From a virus, in the IMG/VR virus record IMGVR_UViG_3300017917_000400, positions 40,076 to 104,075 of that record: DNA of 64,000 nucleotides; one strand, 5' to 3'. Below are positions 53,203 through 60,813 of the stretch, piece after piece. How positions within the stretch are numbered: position 1 is the first letter of the stretch; each line of letters begins with the position of its first letter. Position numbers and translations under genes: made by a program. A model generated the notes under the pieces. The model was not told the DNA's origin. It saw only the letters and a program-made list of their open reading frames with translations, and ran no database searches.

Positions 53203-54303
53203 TTATCGCTTGTCCTGAGCGGCCGCGATATACTTACCAAACTTTTCGTGGAACTCATCGAAGCATTCAATTTCGTCTGGATCCAACGGCAGTTGATATT
53301 GGGTAAGTGCAAGTTTGGTACCCATAACAACCAATTCAGTTTCAAAATTATCCATCATAAAACGGAAGAAGTGATTAACCTTTTCGTCAAACTTCTTATC
53401 GTTTTTGTCAGACGCATCTTTGAGTTCATAACACATAGAAACAGTCAAAGAATACATAGCCGAGATTTCAATTTTGGAATCTAACTTTTTAACCTTACCA
53501 GCCAAAATGTCTTCAGGCTTAGGCAGTTTGCTAGAAACTTTGCGGTGAGCCATAAACTTGATAGCAAGACCTTCACCGATAGCACCAGCAACCAAATCAG
53601 TCAATGTGTCGTTGTCAGTGTCATCGTCCTCTAACAGTTCGCTAACAAAGGACCAACTACGAGGAGTAGCAAATGCACGGCTTGAAGATTTTGGATCAAA
53701 ATCGTATAAGTCTTTCTTAGCAAAAGTAACATAACCTACGACATCTTTGTGTACACGGTTATTAGTAGCCCACATTGACCAGTCATCGAAATCTACACGC
53801 ATTTCCAAGTGAACGAAACGGTTAGCCAACGGTGCCGGCATGCGATAAGTAACACCTTTATCTGCTTCACGGTTACCGGCGGCAACAATTAGAACGTTGT
53901 CTGGTAAGTGATATTGTCCAACACGACGATTCAAAATAAGTTGATATGCCGCCGCTTGCACACTAGGGGCCGCAGAGTTCATCTCGTCTAAGAACAAAAT
54001 TACATAGGGATATTTACTAGCCAAATCTTCGCTAGGAAGTTCACTTGGACTACCCCAAACCATAGTACCAGTGTTTGAATCAAAATAAGGAATACCTTTG
54101 ATATCTGTAGGTTCCCAAAGACTCAAACGGATATCAATTACATGGGCATCCATTTCTTCACCTAGTTGGTGAATAATATCGGACTTACCAATACCTGGAG
54201 GACCCCAAAGAAATAAAGGACGCTTTTTCTTAAACGCCTTGCGGATTGCGTTTTTCGCTCCGTTAGGGCTAACTTGACGATTGACTACTTCTGCTTTTGC
54301 CAT
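53203..54303 (-). CDS. MoxR-type AAA+ ATPase (366 aa)
   Basis: Walker A GPPGIGKS (34-41), Walker B ILFLDE (Asp106-Glu107), a sensor AAGNRE and a MPAPLANRFVHLEM segment holding the arginine-finger region mark a MoxR/McrB-like AAA+ ATPase. The C-terminal lid (about 230-366) is helical and specific to this protein. MoxR ATPases usually act with VWA proteins, and one is encoded just after this gene. Such pairs act as chaperones or switch factors; the target in this phage is unknown. ATG 54303 with CAGGAG and an early promoter of its own. Confidence 0.85.
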   Translation of the reverse strand: MAKAEVVNRQVSPNGAKNAIRKAFKKKRPLFLWGPPGIGKSDIIHQLGEEMDAHVIDIRLSLWEPTDIKGIPYFDSNTGTMVWGSPSELPSEDLASKYPYVILFLDEMNSAAPSVQAAAYQLILNRRVGQYHLPDNVLIVAAGNREADKGVTYRMPAPLANRFVHLEMRVDFDDWSMWATNNRVHKDVVGYVTFAKKDLYDFDPKSSSRAFATPRSWSFVSELLEDDDTDNDTLTDLVAGAIGEGLAIKFMAHRKVSSKLPKPEDILAGKVKKLDSKIEISAMYSLTVSMCYELKDASDKNDKKFDEKVNHFFRFMMDNFETELVVMGTKLALTQYQLPLDPDEIECFDEFHEKFGKYIAAAQDKR

Positions 54304-54351
54304 TACATGCTCCTGTTAAAAATGATTTGCAATTAATTTCGCAGTATCATT

Positions 54352-54380
54352 AGTATAACGCCGCTCCGCAGATATGTCAA
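54352..54380 (-). promoter_or_regulatory. Sigma-70-like promoter before MoxR gene
   Basis: Minus strand: -35 TTGACA (54380-54375), a 17-nt spacer, -10 TATACT (54357-54352), 48 nt before the ATG at 54303. Confidence 0.75.
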
Positions 54381-54388
54381 CTAGAAAG

Positions 54389-54790
54389 TTAAAATGTTTT
54401 GTGGGTTTTTGGTAATTCGCGTTTCATTGCTTTAATCAAACCATATTTTCGGACATCGCCCGAAAATAAGTGTAATTCTATGGCTTTTCTTTCGCCCAAA
54501 ACAGTGATAGCGTTTTCTGTAAGATGATATGGACAATCCAAAAATTTGTCCAAATATAATAAGACTTGAGGTTTTAAATCTAAATCGGATGGAAACGGAA
54601 CTTCGTAAACTTTAATATCCAAAACTTCAGTAATGTATCTAAGACCTTCATCGGTGAGTCTGAGACTTTCTCTATCTTTAGACCTGTTGTTTTTCCACCA
54701 CAGTCTTGTTTTAATTTTAATATTTTCTTCACTCAAAGCCTCTCCAGATTCTTTTATAAAGATTTTGGTATAGGCTTGTTTTGTGTTCAT
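54389..54790 (-). CDS. Conserved marine T4-like protein of unknown function (133 aa)
   Basis: It starts at an ATG overlapping the previous stop as ATGA. The body has RLWWKNNRSKDRESLRLTDE (about 29-48), then FPSDLDLKPQVLLYLDKFLD and a C-terminal ELHLFSGDVRKYGLIKAM. The same phrase style recurs in conserved hypothetical proteins of marine T4-like phages. Aromatic and basic residues at the N-terminal third could bind nucleic acid. No enzyme motif. Unknown function. Confidence 0.62.
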   Translation of the reverse strand: MNTKQAYTKIFIKESGEALSEENIKIKTRLWWKNNRSKDRESLRLTDEGLRYITEVLDIKVYEVPFPSDLDLKPQVLLYLDKFLDCPYHLTENAITVLGERKAIELHLFSGDVRKYGLIKAMKRELPKTHKTF

Positions 54791-55071
54791 TTAAGTTCTT
54801 CGCCGGTAGTTAATTTGTAAACAGAAAAATCTTTGCAGTTAAAAAGTGAATTTAATTTCTTTGCCAAATTGTGTGCATGGCCAGGATTTGAAAAAGAAAC
54901 TTTTTTATACTTACTTCCAGGATAACCGCCAAGACTATTTTGACTTTTCAAATTAAAAGGCTTGCCCTGATAAAAAACAGCCCAGATGGCTTCCGCCTCT
55001 AAAATTTGATCACTTTTAAAAGTCTTCTTGTTTATTTTTTCAAGTACTACCGTTGGCTTTGGACGACTCAT
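54787..55071 (-). CDS. Small unknown protein (94 aa)
   Basis: ATG at 55071, after a short gap that has a late-type box. A Lys-rich basic protein (VVLEKINKKTFKSDQILEAE, then NPGHAHNLAKKLNSLF) with a beta stretch near its end. No recognised family. Coupled to the 133-aa gene by ATGA. Confidence 0.55.
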   Translation of the reverse strand: MSRPKPTVVLEKINKKTFKSDQILEAEAIWAVFYQGKPFNLKSQNSLGGYPGSKYKKVSFSNPGHAHNLAKKLNSLFNCKDFSVYKLTTGEELK

Positions 55072-55095
55072 ATACGTTCCTCAATTATATACGTA

Positions 55096-55103
55096 TATTT
55101 ATC
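55096..55103 (-). promoter_or_regulatory. Late-type box GATAAATA, minus strand
   Basis: Minus strand GATAAATA, 24 nt before the ATG at 55071. A TATAAT hexamer (55089-55084) also lies here, but without a clear -35. Its use as a late promoter in this early-looking block is uncertain. Confidence 0.35.
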
Positions 55104-55112
55104 CAAAGTTTA

Positions 55113-55355
55113 CTAGTTTTTGTCCCAGTTGCCTCCGTCCATTTCTATGGACACTACACTAGTATCTTTTTGTATTTCTTGTATAAGACCTTCGTAATTG
55201 CCGGCTAATCGAGTCATAACAAGGCCTAAAGTATGGGATAGATTTTTAGCAGTTGCGATGTCTAACCTAACTTCTCGTTGATTGCTCATATCTGCGGCTT
55301 TAATAGTACTCATGACTTGAGTAATAACTGATGTATTAATATTATTTTGTGACAT
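55113..55355 (-). CDS. Small conserved protein (80 aa), function unknown
   Basis: A helical 80-aa protein: ITQVMSTIKAADMSNQREVR, then AKNLSHTLGLVMTRLAGNYE, with an acidic end. It overlaps the previous gene by 14 nt. No catalytic motif, so an accessory or regulatory role cannot be excluded. Confidence 0.55.
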   Translation of the reverse strand: MSQNNINTSVITQVMSTIKAADMSNQREVRLDIATAKNLSHTLGLVMTRLAGNYEGLIQEIQKDTSVVSIEMDGGNWDKN

Positions 55356-55824
55356 TTGATAACCTATGTTTCATTTCAAATTCAGTTTTAAATGGTCCTT
55401 CGTAGTCGTATCTTTCAATAGTGATTAATTTTGGACAAAAACTTCTGACCCATCCTTTATCAAATTTAATAATGTAATACCCGGCACAATAAACTGATTT
55501 TGATTTATTACTTTTGGTAAACAAAGGTAGATGTCTTTTAACATCAAACAATGGATTGAACGGTGTAGTGCTTGTTGGATAATCGTAGACAGTATTATCT
55601 TTTACTGTATTTTTGTTTTCAATCGAGATTGTTTTTTTAATAAAAAATTCTGGACCAAATTGTTCAACAATTTTTTTCTTATTTTCAAATGTAGTGATTT
55701 TATCTTTACTACTGAACACATATTTTTTTTGTTCTGTAATTTTTAATACACCTACCTTGTTTCCATTTTGTTCAACAATCCAAAACTTTCCATCTACTAC
55801 TGGCTTGGCGTGAATTTCAGTCAT
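55342..55824 (-). CDS. Conserved phage protein of unknown function (160 aa)
   Basis: A mixed beta protein starting MTEIHAKPVVDGKFWIVEQN. The conserved second half (FNPLFDVKRHLPLFTKSNKS, then YCAGYYIIKFDKGWVRSFCP) has two Cys, one in a YCAG and one in a FCPK context. ATG overlaps the RNase H stop as ATGA, so it is tied to rnh expression. I know of no function. Confidence 0.62.
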   Translation of the reverse strand: MTEIHAKPVVDGKFWIVEQNGNKVGVLKITEQKKYVFSSKDKITTFENKKKIVEQFGPEFFIKKTISIENKNTVKDNTVYDYPTSTTPFNPLFDVKRHLPLFTKSNKSKSVYCAGYYIIKFDKGWVRSFCPKLITIERYDYEGPFKTEFEMKHRLSNVTK

Positions 55825-56789
55825 TGGTGATACCTCGCATTAAGTGGTTCTGCATACTGTTGTGCTTGATCAGAAATCTTTTTCAAGTCGTATAATTGAC
55901 AAAACTTCAAAAGTCTAATTCCAACTTGACTAACATTTTTTTCTTTGTCAATATTTTCTTTGATAGTTTCAAAAATTTTACTTTTAATATCGTCGGGCTG
56001 ATGACTCAAATCTATTAATCTGCGATTGCGTTCGTAGTCATCTAATACACGATGCTCTTCACCATTATGGTCAACCCAACGCTGAAGCATGAGATTGTTC
56101 CAAGCAAATCCTTTTGAGTCCTTGTCTTTAAATGCGTCTTCTAACTTATTCTTACGAACCTTAGGAAATGCACTAAACACGTTATCTGTAGAATCCCCAC
56201 GGATACATTTTTCAAATAATAGCCATTTAGGATCTGGAATGGCCTTAGGTTCTTTAGTTTTATTATCTATAACTAACTTACCCTTTTTATCAAAAATACC
56301 TTCGTGTGTAATATGATGTTCCTGGACACCGTTATACTGACTAACATTGGGTGCAATGAGTTGTACAAAATCGCTGTCTGTGCTGATAATTACATGTTTT
56401 GAATCTGGATGGCTTTGTATCCAACCAGCAATTAAATCATCTGCTTCTAACTCAGAATGCTGTAAAACAGTACAGTTAGTTTTATCTGTGATAAATTCTT
56501 TAAATTTATCAAAACTTTCCCAAAATAGTTGATCTTCTTCTTGCTCTTTTGGAGTCAATGCGGCACGAGCATCACTGCGATTACGCTTATAAGGCTCGTA
56601 GTAATCCTTACGCCATGATCGCCCCTCAAGACAGAACACAACATGGCTACCACCAAAATCTTGCCAAGCCTTTTTGATACTGTTTAATGTGATATGGAAA
56701 GCCATGCCAAGTTTAATATCAGCATCGCCTTTGATTACGTGTCTAGCACGAAAGAATGTGTTAGCAGTATCTACTAAAATATATGTCAT
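55821..56789 (-). CDS. rnh: RNase H / 5'-3' exonuclease (FEN-type, 322 aa)
   Basis: T4 RNase H family: removes RNA primers and flaps on the lagging strand. Metal-binding acidic residues are visible in ILVDTANTFFRARH (Asp7), SELEADDLIAGW, VIISTDSDFVQL and CIRGDSTDNVFS. Length is close to T4 rnh (305 aa). The middle loop has a Lys/Glu-rich part (KLVIDNKTKEPK). Start ATG 56789 overlaps the previous stop as ATGA. Confidence 0.9.
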   Translation of the reverse strand: MTYILVDTANTFFRARHVIKGDADIKLGMAFHITLNSIKKAWQDFGGSHVVFCLEGRSWRKDYYEPYKRNRSDARAALTPKEQEEDQLFWESFDKFKEFITDKTNCTVLQHSELEADDLIAGWIQSHPDSKHVIISTDSDFVQLIAPNVSQYNGVQEHHITHEGIFDKKGKLVIDNKTKEPKAIPDPKWLLFEKCIRGDSTDNVFSAFPKVRKNKLEDAFKDKDSKGFAWNNLMLQRWVDHNGEEHRVLDDYERNRRLIDLSHQPDDIKSKIFETIKENIDKEKNVSQVGIRLLKFCQLYDLKKISDQAQQYAEPLNARYHQ

Positions 56790-57217
56790 GAAACCTCAGA
56801 CTTGCCTTCGGCAATCTTTTTCACGTTAATGTAACCAGCACCTCTATCAGTCATATCGATGCCATCTTCACCGGCTATGTTTTTACATAGTTCTCTAAAC
56901 CAACGACCCACAATTTCTTCGTCTGGATCACCATCAAAACCATAACCCGCTTGTTTTAATTGTACAACAAATTGTTCGTTCCAGTCAAGTTCTAAGAATC
57001 CATTTCGTAAATTTTCTTTGTTTACATGAGTATCTAAAACGGCAACCCAAGGTTCGTCTAATGCAGTGGCACGCTCTTTTGGAGTCATCTTAGCCAACTC
57101 TTCTTCTTTTTTGGCTGCTTCTGCTCTAGCACTAGCCAAAGTTGCTTCGACTGTTAGTCTTTCTTTTTCATCTTCTAACTTTTTAATACCTGTTATCTTT
57201 TTAAACCATTCTTTCAT
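56786..57217 (-). CDS. Conserved protein with N-terminal coiled coil (143 aa), function unknown
   Basis: I start it at ATG 57217, which overlaps the queE stop as TAATG; a GTG four codons earlier is possible. Residues 1-50 are a charged helix (ITGIKKLEDEKERLTVEATL). Residues about 55-143 form a domain with EPWVAVLDTHVNKENLRNGF and FELDW-like LELDWNEQFVVQLKQAG. The latter style recurs in marine T4-like hypothetical proteins. No enzyme motif. Confidence 0.6.
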   Translation of the reverse strand: MKEWFKKITGIKKLEDEKERLTVEATLASARAEAAKKEEELAKMTPKERATALDEPWVAVLDTHVNKENLRNGFLELDWNEQFVVQLKQAGYGFDGDPDEEIVGRWFRELCKNIAGEDGIDMTDRGAGYINVKKIAEGKSEVS

Positions 57218-58071
57218 TATGTTCCCCACTCGTTTTTAAATAGCGGAACTTGTAATCTGTCGCTGTAGCGTAAACCATTTTTCATGGCCAGTTCCGCAAC
57301 TCTGCGATTATTTAAATTATAAACACTCTCAACACCGCCAACAGGCATTAAGTAACAAGATCCTGTAAAACCGTTTTCACGATATATGTCTAATGTCTCG
57401 ATGGCTTCTTCAGCATCCTCTTCTGTGGCCACTACAAATTTTAAATAGGTGTGACCGATATCTTGATATTGATTTATAACATCTGGTTGTATTGCTTCTT
57501 CTCTAGATTCGCCACTACAACTCAACTTTGCACTAACGCTAAATGTAATTTCTCGATCAAAGTCTAAGTTAGGCATTTGCCAGCCAATTAGATAATCTGC
57601 AAATTCTGGTGTTAATTTTTGAGTACCATTTGTTTCAAAAGTAATTTCTTTTAAGCCCGCCATCTTAGGATGATTGAGTAAGTCTGGATAAGCACGTTGC
57701 CAACCTAGCAATGGCTCGCCGCCTGTAATTACAAGGTGTTCGTCCTGCCATTCATTAAATGGGAGGATTTCGCAGATACGTTCTGCAATGGCATCGCTAG
57801 TTAGCATGGGACTTAGATTTTTAAAATCTGGATGCCAACTAGCATAACTATCACAGCCGGTAGTGACTAACGGAAGTTCTTCATACTTATTATATAGATG
57901 TGCAACCTCGGCAAGTTCATCTGCTTCGCGACTTAGTTCCCCTTTAGGCATGCCAAACCCGGCACACTTAAAGTTACAACCAAATGTACGTAAGAACACG
58001 GACGGTACACCCATGTAACGTCCTTCGCCTTGAACACTATAAAATAGTTCTGCTATTTTAATTTTACTCAT
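57217..58071 (-). CDS. queE: 7-carboxy-7-deazaguanine synthase QueE with split cysteine loop (284 aa)
   Basis: Radical-SAM enzyme that makes CDG for preQ0, queuosine or 7-deazaguanine DNA bases. Signatures: LFYSVQGEGRYMGVPSVFLR, TFGCNFKC, VITGGEPLLGWQ and FETNGTQKL. Start ATG 58071 overlaps the previous stop (ATGA); a TTG six bases earlier is less likely. The usual CX3CX2C cluster is altered: Cys32 and Cys36 are followed by FGMPKGEL and a 36-residue gap before Cys73 in TTGCDSYASW. So the third cluster ligand is probably moved by an insertion. FolE is encoded just upstream in the same operon. Confidence 0.88.
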   Translation of the reverse strand: MSKIKIAELFYSVQGEGRYMGVPSVFLRTFGCNFKCAGFGMPKGELSREADELAEVAHLYNKYEELPLVTTGCDSYASWHPDFKNLSPMLTSDAIAERICEILPFNEWQDEHLVITGGEPLLGWQRAYPDLLNHPKMAGLKEITFETNGTQKLTPEFADYLIGWQMPNLDFDREITFSVSAKLSCSGESREEAIQPDVINQYQDIGHTYLKFVVATEEDAEEAIETLDIYRENGFTGSCYLMPVGGVESVYNLNNRRVAELAMKNGLRYSDRLQVPLFKNEWGT

Positions 58072-58532
58072 ACACAATCACCTTGTTCTGCTATTCTTGT
58101 TGTTGTTGTCTTTTCAGATCGTTCTTTTCTAAATTGTGAAACATCTTTAACGGCTAATTTTAAAGTTTCTGCATAATTAAATGCCTGTTGTTCTGTCATA
58201 CTAATAGTCGTTTCATAATCTACATAACCTTTGACCCAAATAGATTTAGTAAGTTTTAGTCGTCTTACTAAACCATTATATAATCCCTTCCAGAAAAAGT
58301 CAAATTCCTGTAACCAAATACTTTCTTTATTGTAATCTGGCTTAACGGTTTCACTCCAAAAATCAGTTTTTACAGTAACATAGACATTTACATTAACACT
58401 ACCATCGTCGGCTTCTATCCAAACATTATGTTCGTGATCTGGCTGGTCGCATTCACAGACAATTTTATAAACTCTAGAATTCCCCCAGTCGTGAGTTTTT
58501 AGAATTCCTTCTGCTGGTATCTGTGATTTCAT
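58068..58532 (-). CDS. Conserved protein with Cys/His-rich start (154 aa), function unknown
   Basis: Near its N-terminus it has IVCECDQPDHEHNVWIEADD (about 24-43), a cluster of Cys and His that could bind metal. A beta stretch (GSVNVNVYVTVKTDFW) and a C-terminal helix (QAFNYAETLKLAVKD) follow. It is not a QueD by motif, though it lies next to queE. ATG 58532 overlaps the previous stop as ATGA. Confidence 0.6.
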   Translation of the reverse strand: MKSQIPAEGILKTHDWGNSRVYKIVCECDQPDHEHNVWIEADDGSVNVNVYVTVKTDFWSETVKPDYNKESIWLQEFDFFWKGLYNGLVRRLKLTKSIWVKGYVDYETTISMTEQQAFNYAETLKLAVKDVSQFRKERSEKTTTTRIAEQGDCV

Positions 58533-58852
58533 TGTTTAAACATCTCCAAGTTTATAATTTTAGCAACACGCTCGCCAATATCTTCTCCATTAGGAATAAC
58601 ATAAGTTTGACTGTCGTGTCTATCTTTACGTTCGTCGTAGTGTCTTACATTTAAAATTTTACCACCAACGGCTGTACTCAACTCAAAGGTGATACGATTT
58701 TCGCCTTCTGCTCGACCTTTTTCAATTGCCATTGCTGTTCCCATTTGTAATCCTCTTTGAGCTTTGTTAACATAAACATCTTCTTCGTATTTGTGACGAT
58801 TATCCCACATGTCACGTACTTTGCCATAGAGCCAACGGTCGAACCAACTCAT
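58529..58852 (-). CDS. Conserved small protein (107 aa), function unknown
   Basis: I chose ATG 58852 because it overlaps the previous stop as ATGA; an ATG at 58870 would add six residues. The product begins MSWFDRWLYGKVRDMWDNRH and has a Gly/Ala/Met helix followed by beta pieces (NRITFELSTAVGGKILNVRH). Ends with a helix. Not recognised. Confidence 0.55.
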   Translation of the reverse strand: MSWFDRWLYGKVRDMWDNRHKYEEDVYVNKAQRGLQMGTAMAIEKGRAEGENRITFELSTAVGGKILNVRHYDERKDRHDSQTYVIPNGEDIGERVAKIINLEMFKQ

Positions 58853-59064
58853 GCTCGATCCTTTAACCATGCGTCAACTTGTGCTTCTGCTTCTTCCTGT
58901 GTAACAGCATAAGCATAGATCCAATAGCAGTCGTCCTTGCCTTTGATATCAAATGGTACAGGACCATTAAACAAGATGCCGTCTTCTAGCATACGTTTGA
59001 CTTCAAACTTTTTTAAATTTTTAGCACGATTGATTAAATCGTTAGCCATATCTACTGAATTCAT
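58849..59064 (-). CDS. Small unknown protein (71 aa)
   Basis: ATG 59064 overlaps the folE stop as ATGA, and its own stop overlaps the next start. A 71-aa mixed helix/strand protein: DLINRAKNLKKFEVKRMLED, then FDIKGKDDCYWIYAYAVTQE. No motif. A role in the folE/queE run cannot be deduced. Confidence 0.5.
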   Translation of the reverse strand: MNSVDMANDLINRAKNLKKFEVKRMLEDGILFNGPVPFDIKGKDDCYWIYAYAVTQEEAEAQVDAWLKDRA

Positions 59065-59756
59065 CTTGGGGCAAACTCCTGTTGTAATTTAATATTATCC
59101 ATAAACTCTTTTTTAGTTCCTGGATCATCTTTAAACGCACCTTTAAGTACGGTGGTCTGTGTAAGACTGCTATGTGCCATAATACCTCTGTTCTCACAAC
59201 AACCATGTGTTGCTTGAATGTATACTCCTAGATCTTTGGCTCCTGTGGCTTTTTCGATCTCCCTAGCAATATCATTGCAAAGTTCCTCCTGGAGAGTGCC
59301 ACGTCGGGCACACCACTGAGCGATGCGTGTGTATTTACTGAGTCCAATAAGTTTCTCAGCGGCAATAATGCCAATATAAGCAACGCCACTAACGGGTTGG
59401 TGATGATGGCTACACATACTGCGAAGCTCACTACGAACAACCAGCATACCTTCGTAACGATCCTGCGAGTCGTTTGGAAATGCTGTTGCGTCTGGTGCTG
59501 GGTCATATCTACCTGCCATTATTTCATTAAAATACATCTTGGCAAGCCTACGTGCTGTACCATGACTATTCGGATCTGTTTCACGATCAATTAAAAGTGC
59601 GTCTAAAACTTTTTCAAACGCTACAGTTGCTTCATCAATTAGGATTTGTTTTTGATCTTCGTCAACATAATCGCTAATGTTATCTCCTGCCCAAAAGCGT
59701 TTTCCCTGCGAACGCATTTGCTGGCGGATTACTTGTGCTAGATTCTTTTCACTCAA
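59061..59756 (-). CDS. folE: GTP cyclohydrolase I (231 aa)
   Basis: Makes dihydroneopterin triphosphate from GTP, feeding folate and 7-deazaguanine routes. Zn ligands are seen in RSMCSHHHQPVSG (Cys115, His117, His118) and QATHGCCENRG (Cys186), with KLIGLSKYTRIAQWCARRGT between. The start is TTG at 59756 with a GGAG nine bases before it; the next Met is at residue 14. The start codon suggests modest translation. A consensus early promoter lies just upstream. Confidence 0.93.
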   Translation of the reverse strand: MSEKNLAQVIRQQMRSQGKRFWAGDNISDYVDEDQKQILIDEATVAFEKVLDALLIDRETDPNSHGTARRLAKMYFNEIMAGRYDPAPDATAFPNDSQDRYEGMLVVRSELRSMCSHHHQPVSGVAYIGIIAAEKLIGLSKYTRIAQWCARRGTLQEELCNDIAREIEKATGAKDLGVYIQATHGCCENRGIMAHSSLTQTTVLKGAFKDDPGTKKEFMDNIKLQQEFAPR

Positions 59757-59798
59757 TTTATAATTCTCCGATGTTAAGGCAGTGGATTGCCATATATT

Positions 59799-59826
59799 AT
59801 TATACAGATATTTAGGTTTTTGTCAA
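59799..59826 (-). promoter_or_regulatory. Sigma-70-like promoter before folE run
   Basis: Minus strand: -35 TTGACA (59826-59821), a 16-nt spacer and -10 TATAAT (59804-59799), both exact consensus. A likely start lies about 35-40 nt before the TTG start of folE. Confidence 0.85.
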
Positions 59827-59831
59827 TGGAT

Positions 59832-60065
59832 TTATGCTCTAATAGTTTTCTTTTCATGAACTTTATTTTGTTCTTTTTGCCATTCTTCATATTTTAATCG
59901 TCGACATTCTTCTTTAACGCTATTTGGTATGTCTGGATGCCATTCTGCCATGCCACAGTCATAGACTCTGCCCTGTGTCTGCGATAGATCGGAAGACATA
60001 ATAAGCATTACTGCAAGGAAAAAAATTAAGATTACACCAATCTTTCCGATAATAGAATCCGACAC
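59832..60065 (-). CDS. Small membrane protein (77 aa), function unknown
   Basis: GTG start at 60065 with AAGGA nine bases upstream. Residues about 7-24 (IGKIGVILIFFLAVMLIM) form one membrane segment. The rest is soluble and charged: MAEWHPDIPNSVKEECRRLK, then YEEWQKEQNK. It overlaps the previous gene by 34 nt. It may sit in the cell envelope during infection. Not recognised. Confidence 0.55.
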   Translation of the reverse strand: MSDSIIGKIGVILIFFLAVMLIMSSDLSQTQGRVYDCGMAEWHPDIPNSVKEECRRLKYEEWQKEQNKVHEKKTIRA

Positions 60066-60253
60066 AGATTTGCATCCTTAGTTGATTTAAAAATAAAAGT
60101 CATAGAATCGTGATCTGGATGGCTAGTATAACGACCCCCTGGCAATCCAAATACTTCTAAAACTATAGCACAAGTTTCATTCCACCAGAATCCATTCTGG
60201 TTATTCCAGTGAATACAGATCTTATTTTGATCTAGGACTGGTGCAACTATCAT
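60032..60253 (-). CDS. Small conserved protein (73 aa), function unknown
   Basis: ATG 60253 with AGGAA. The sequence NETCAIVLEVFGLPGGRYTS, then HPDHDSMTFIFKSTKDANLC is a compact domain I recall from marine T4-like phages. Cys and His are present, but not in a known metal motif. It overlaps both neighbours by over 30 nt. Confidence 0.55.
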   Translation of the reverse strand: MIVAPVLDQNKICIHWNNQNGFWWNETCAIVLEVFGLPGGRYTSHPDHDSMTFIFKSTKDANLCRILLSERLV

Positions 60254-60446
60254 TCCAGAGTTCCTGTGCTTGTTTTTTATATTCTTCTAATTCTTGATCT
60301 TTTTTAAGTTGTTCTTCCAACCACAGCATTTTTTGATGCTGATACATTTCTTCAGATAGTCCATGCCAACCGATGCAATCCCCTGTAGGAGATCGACCAC
60401 AGCCGCAAGTTCCAATCTTTCCTTCAGGATTAGCTCTTACTTGCAT
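60222..60446 (-). CDS. Small CxC protein (74 aa), function unknown
   Basis: Start chosen at ATG 60446 because AAAGGAAA lies nine bases before it; a GTG at 60491 lies deep in the HIT gene. The protein has the metal-like [20 protein letters not shown] (about 13-32), with Cys-x-Cys, Cys and His. A long charged helix makes up the rest. A small zinc-binding protein is likely; the role is unknown. Confidence 0.6.
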   Translation of the reverse strand: MQVRANPEGKIGTCGCGRSPTGDCIGWHGLSEEMYQHQKMLWLEEQLKKDQELEEYKKQAQELWNDSCTSPRSK

Positions 60447-60813
60447 TTTTATAATTTCCTTTGCTTGGTATAACGTGGCGAACCCCGCCACGAGGGTCTT
60501 CCATATCTCCTGTTCTGCGAGGAATCATATGTATGTGGGGATACATTACGGTTTGGCCAGCAGCCTCGCCACAGTTTTGCCCGATGTTGAAGGCGTCCCA
60601 TCTTTCCGAGACAACCCCTTCGTAGCCGAATTTATATGCGGCTCTGTAGCATTCCATAATGTTTTCAAAACGTTCGTAGGTTGGCACAAATAACAGATGT
60701 CCTTCCGTAACTGCGTAAGCGTCTCTGAAGACCCAAAAGTCTTTTGTTCGGTATTCAATTCCTGTCCACGGTGCTCTGCGTTCATCTAGTGCCCTTTCTA
60801 AGTCAGAATTCAT
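60430..60813 (-). CDS. HIT-family nucleotide hydrolase/transferase (127 aa)
   Basis: HIT superfamily by HIHMIPR (His93, His95) after [18 protein letters not shown], with [14 protein letters not shown] earlier. HIT proteins bind or cut nucleoside phosphates such as Ap4A or adenylated compounds. Start is ATG 60813, which overlaps the previous stop as ATGA; a longer reading to 60876 is unlikely. The basic tail (about 105-127, NASKS end) is short. Confidence 0.8.
   Translation of the reverse strand: MNSDLERALDERRAPWTGIEYRTKDFWVFRDAYAVTEGHLLFVPTYERFENIMECYRAAYKFGYEGVVSERWDAFNIGQNCGEAAGQTVMYPHIHMIPRRTGDMEDPRGGVRHVIPSKGNYKNASKS

Noticed and set aside
58068-58532. QueD assignment for the gene before queE
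   Set aside because: The Cys/His cluster does not match the QueD zinc and catalytic pattern; kept as unknown.
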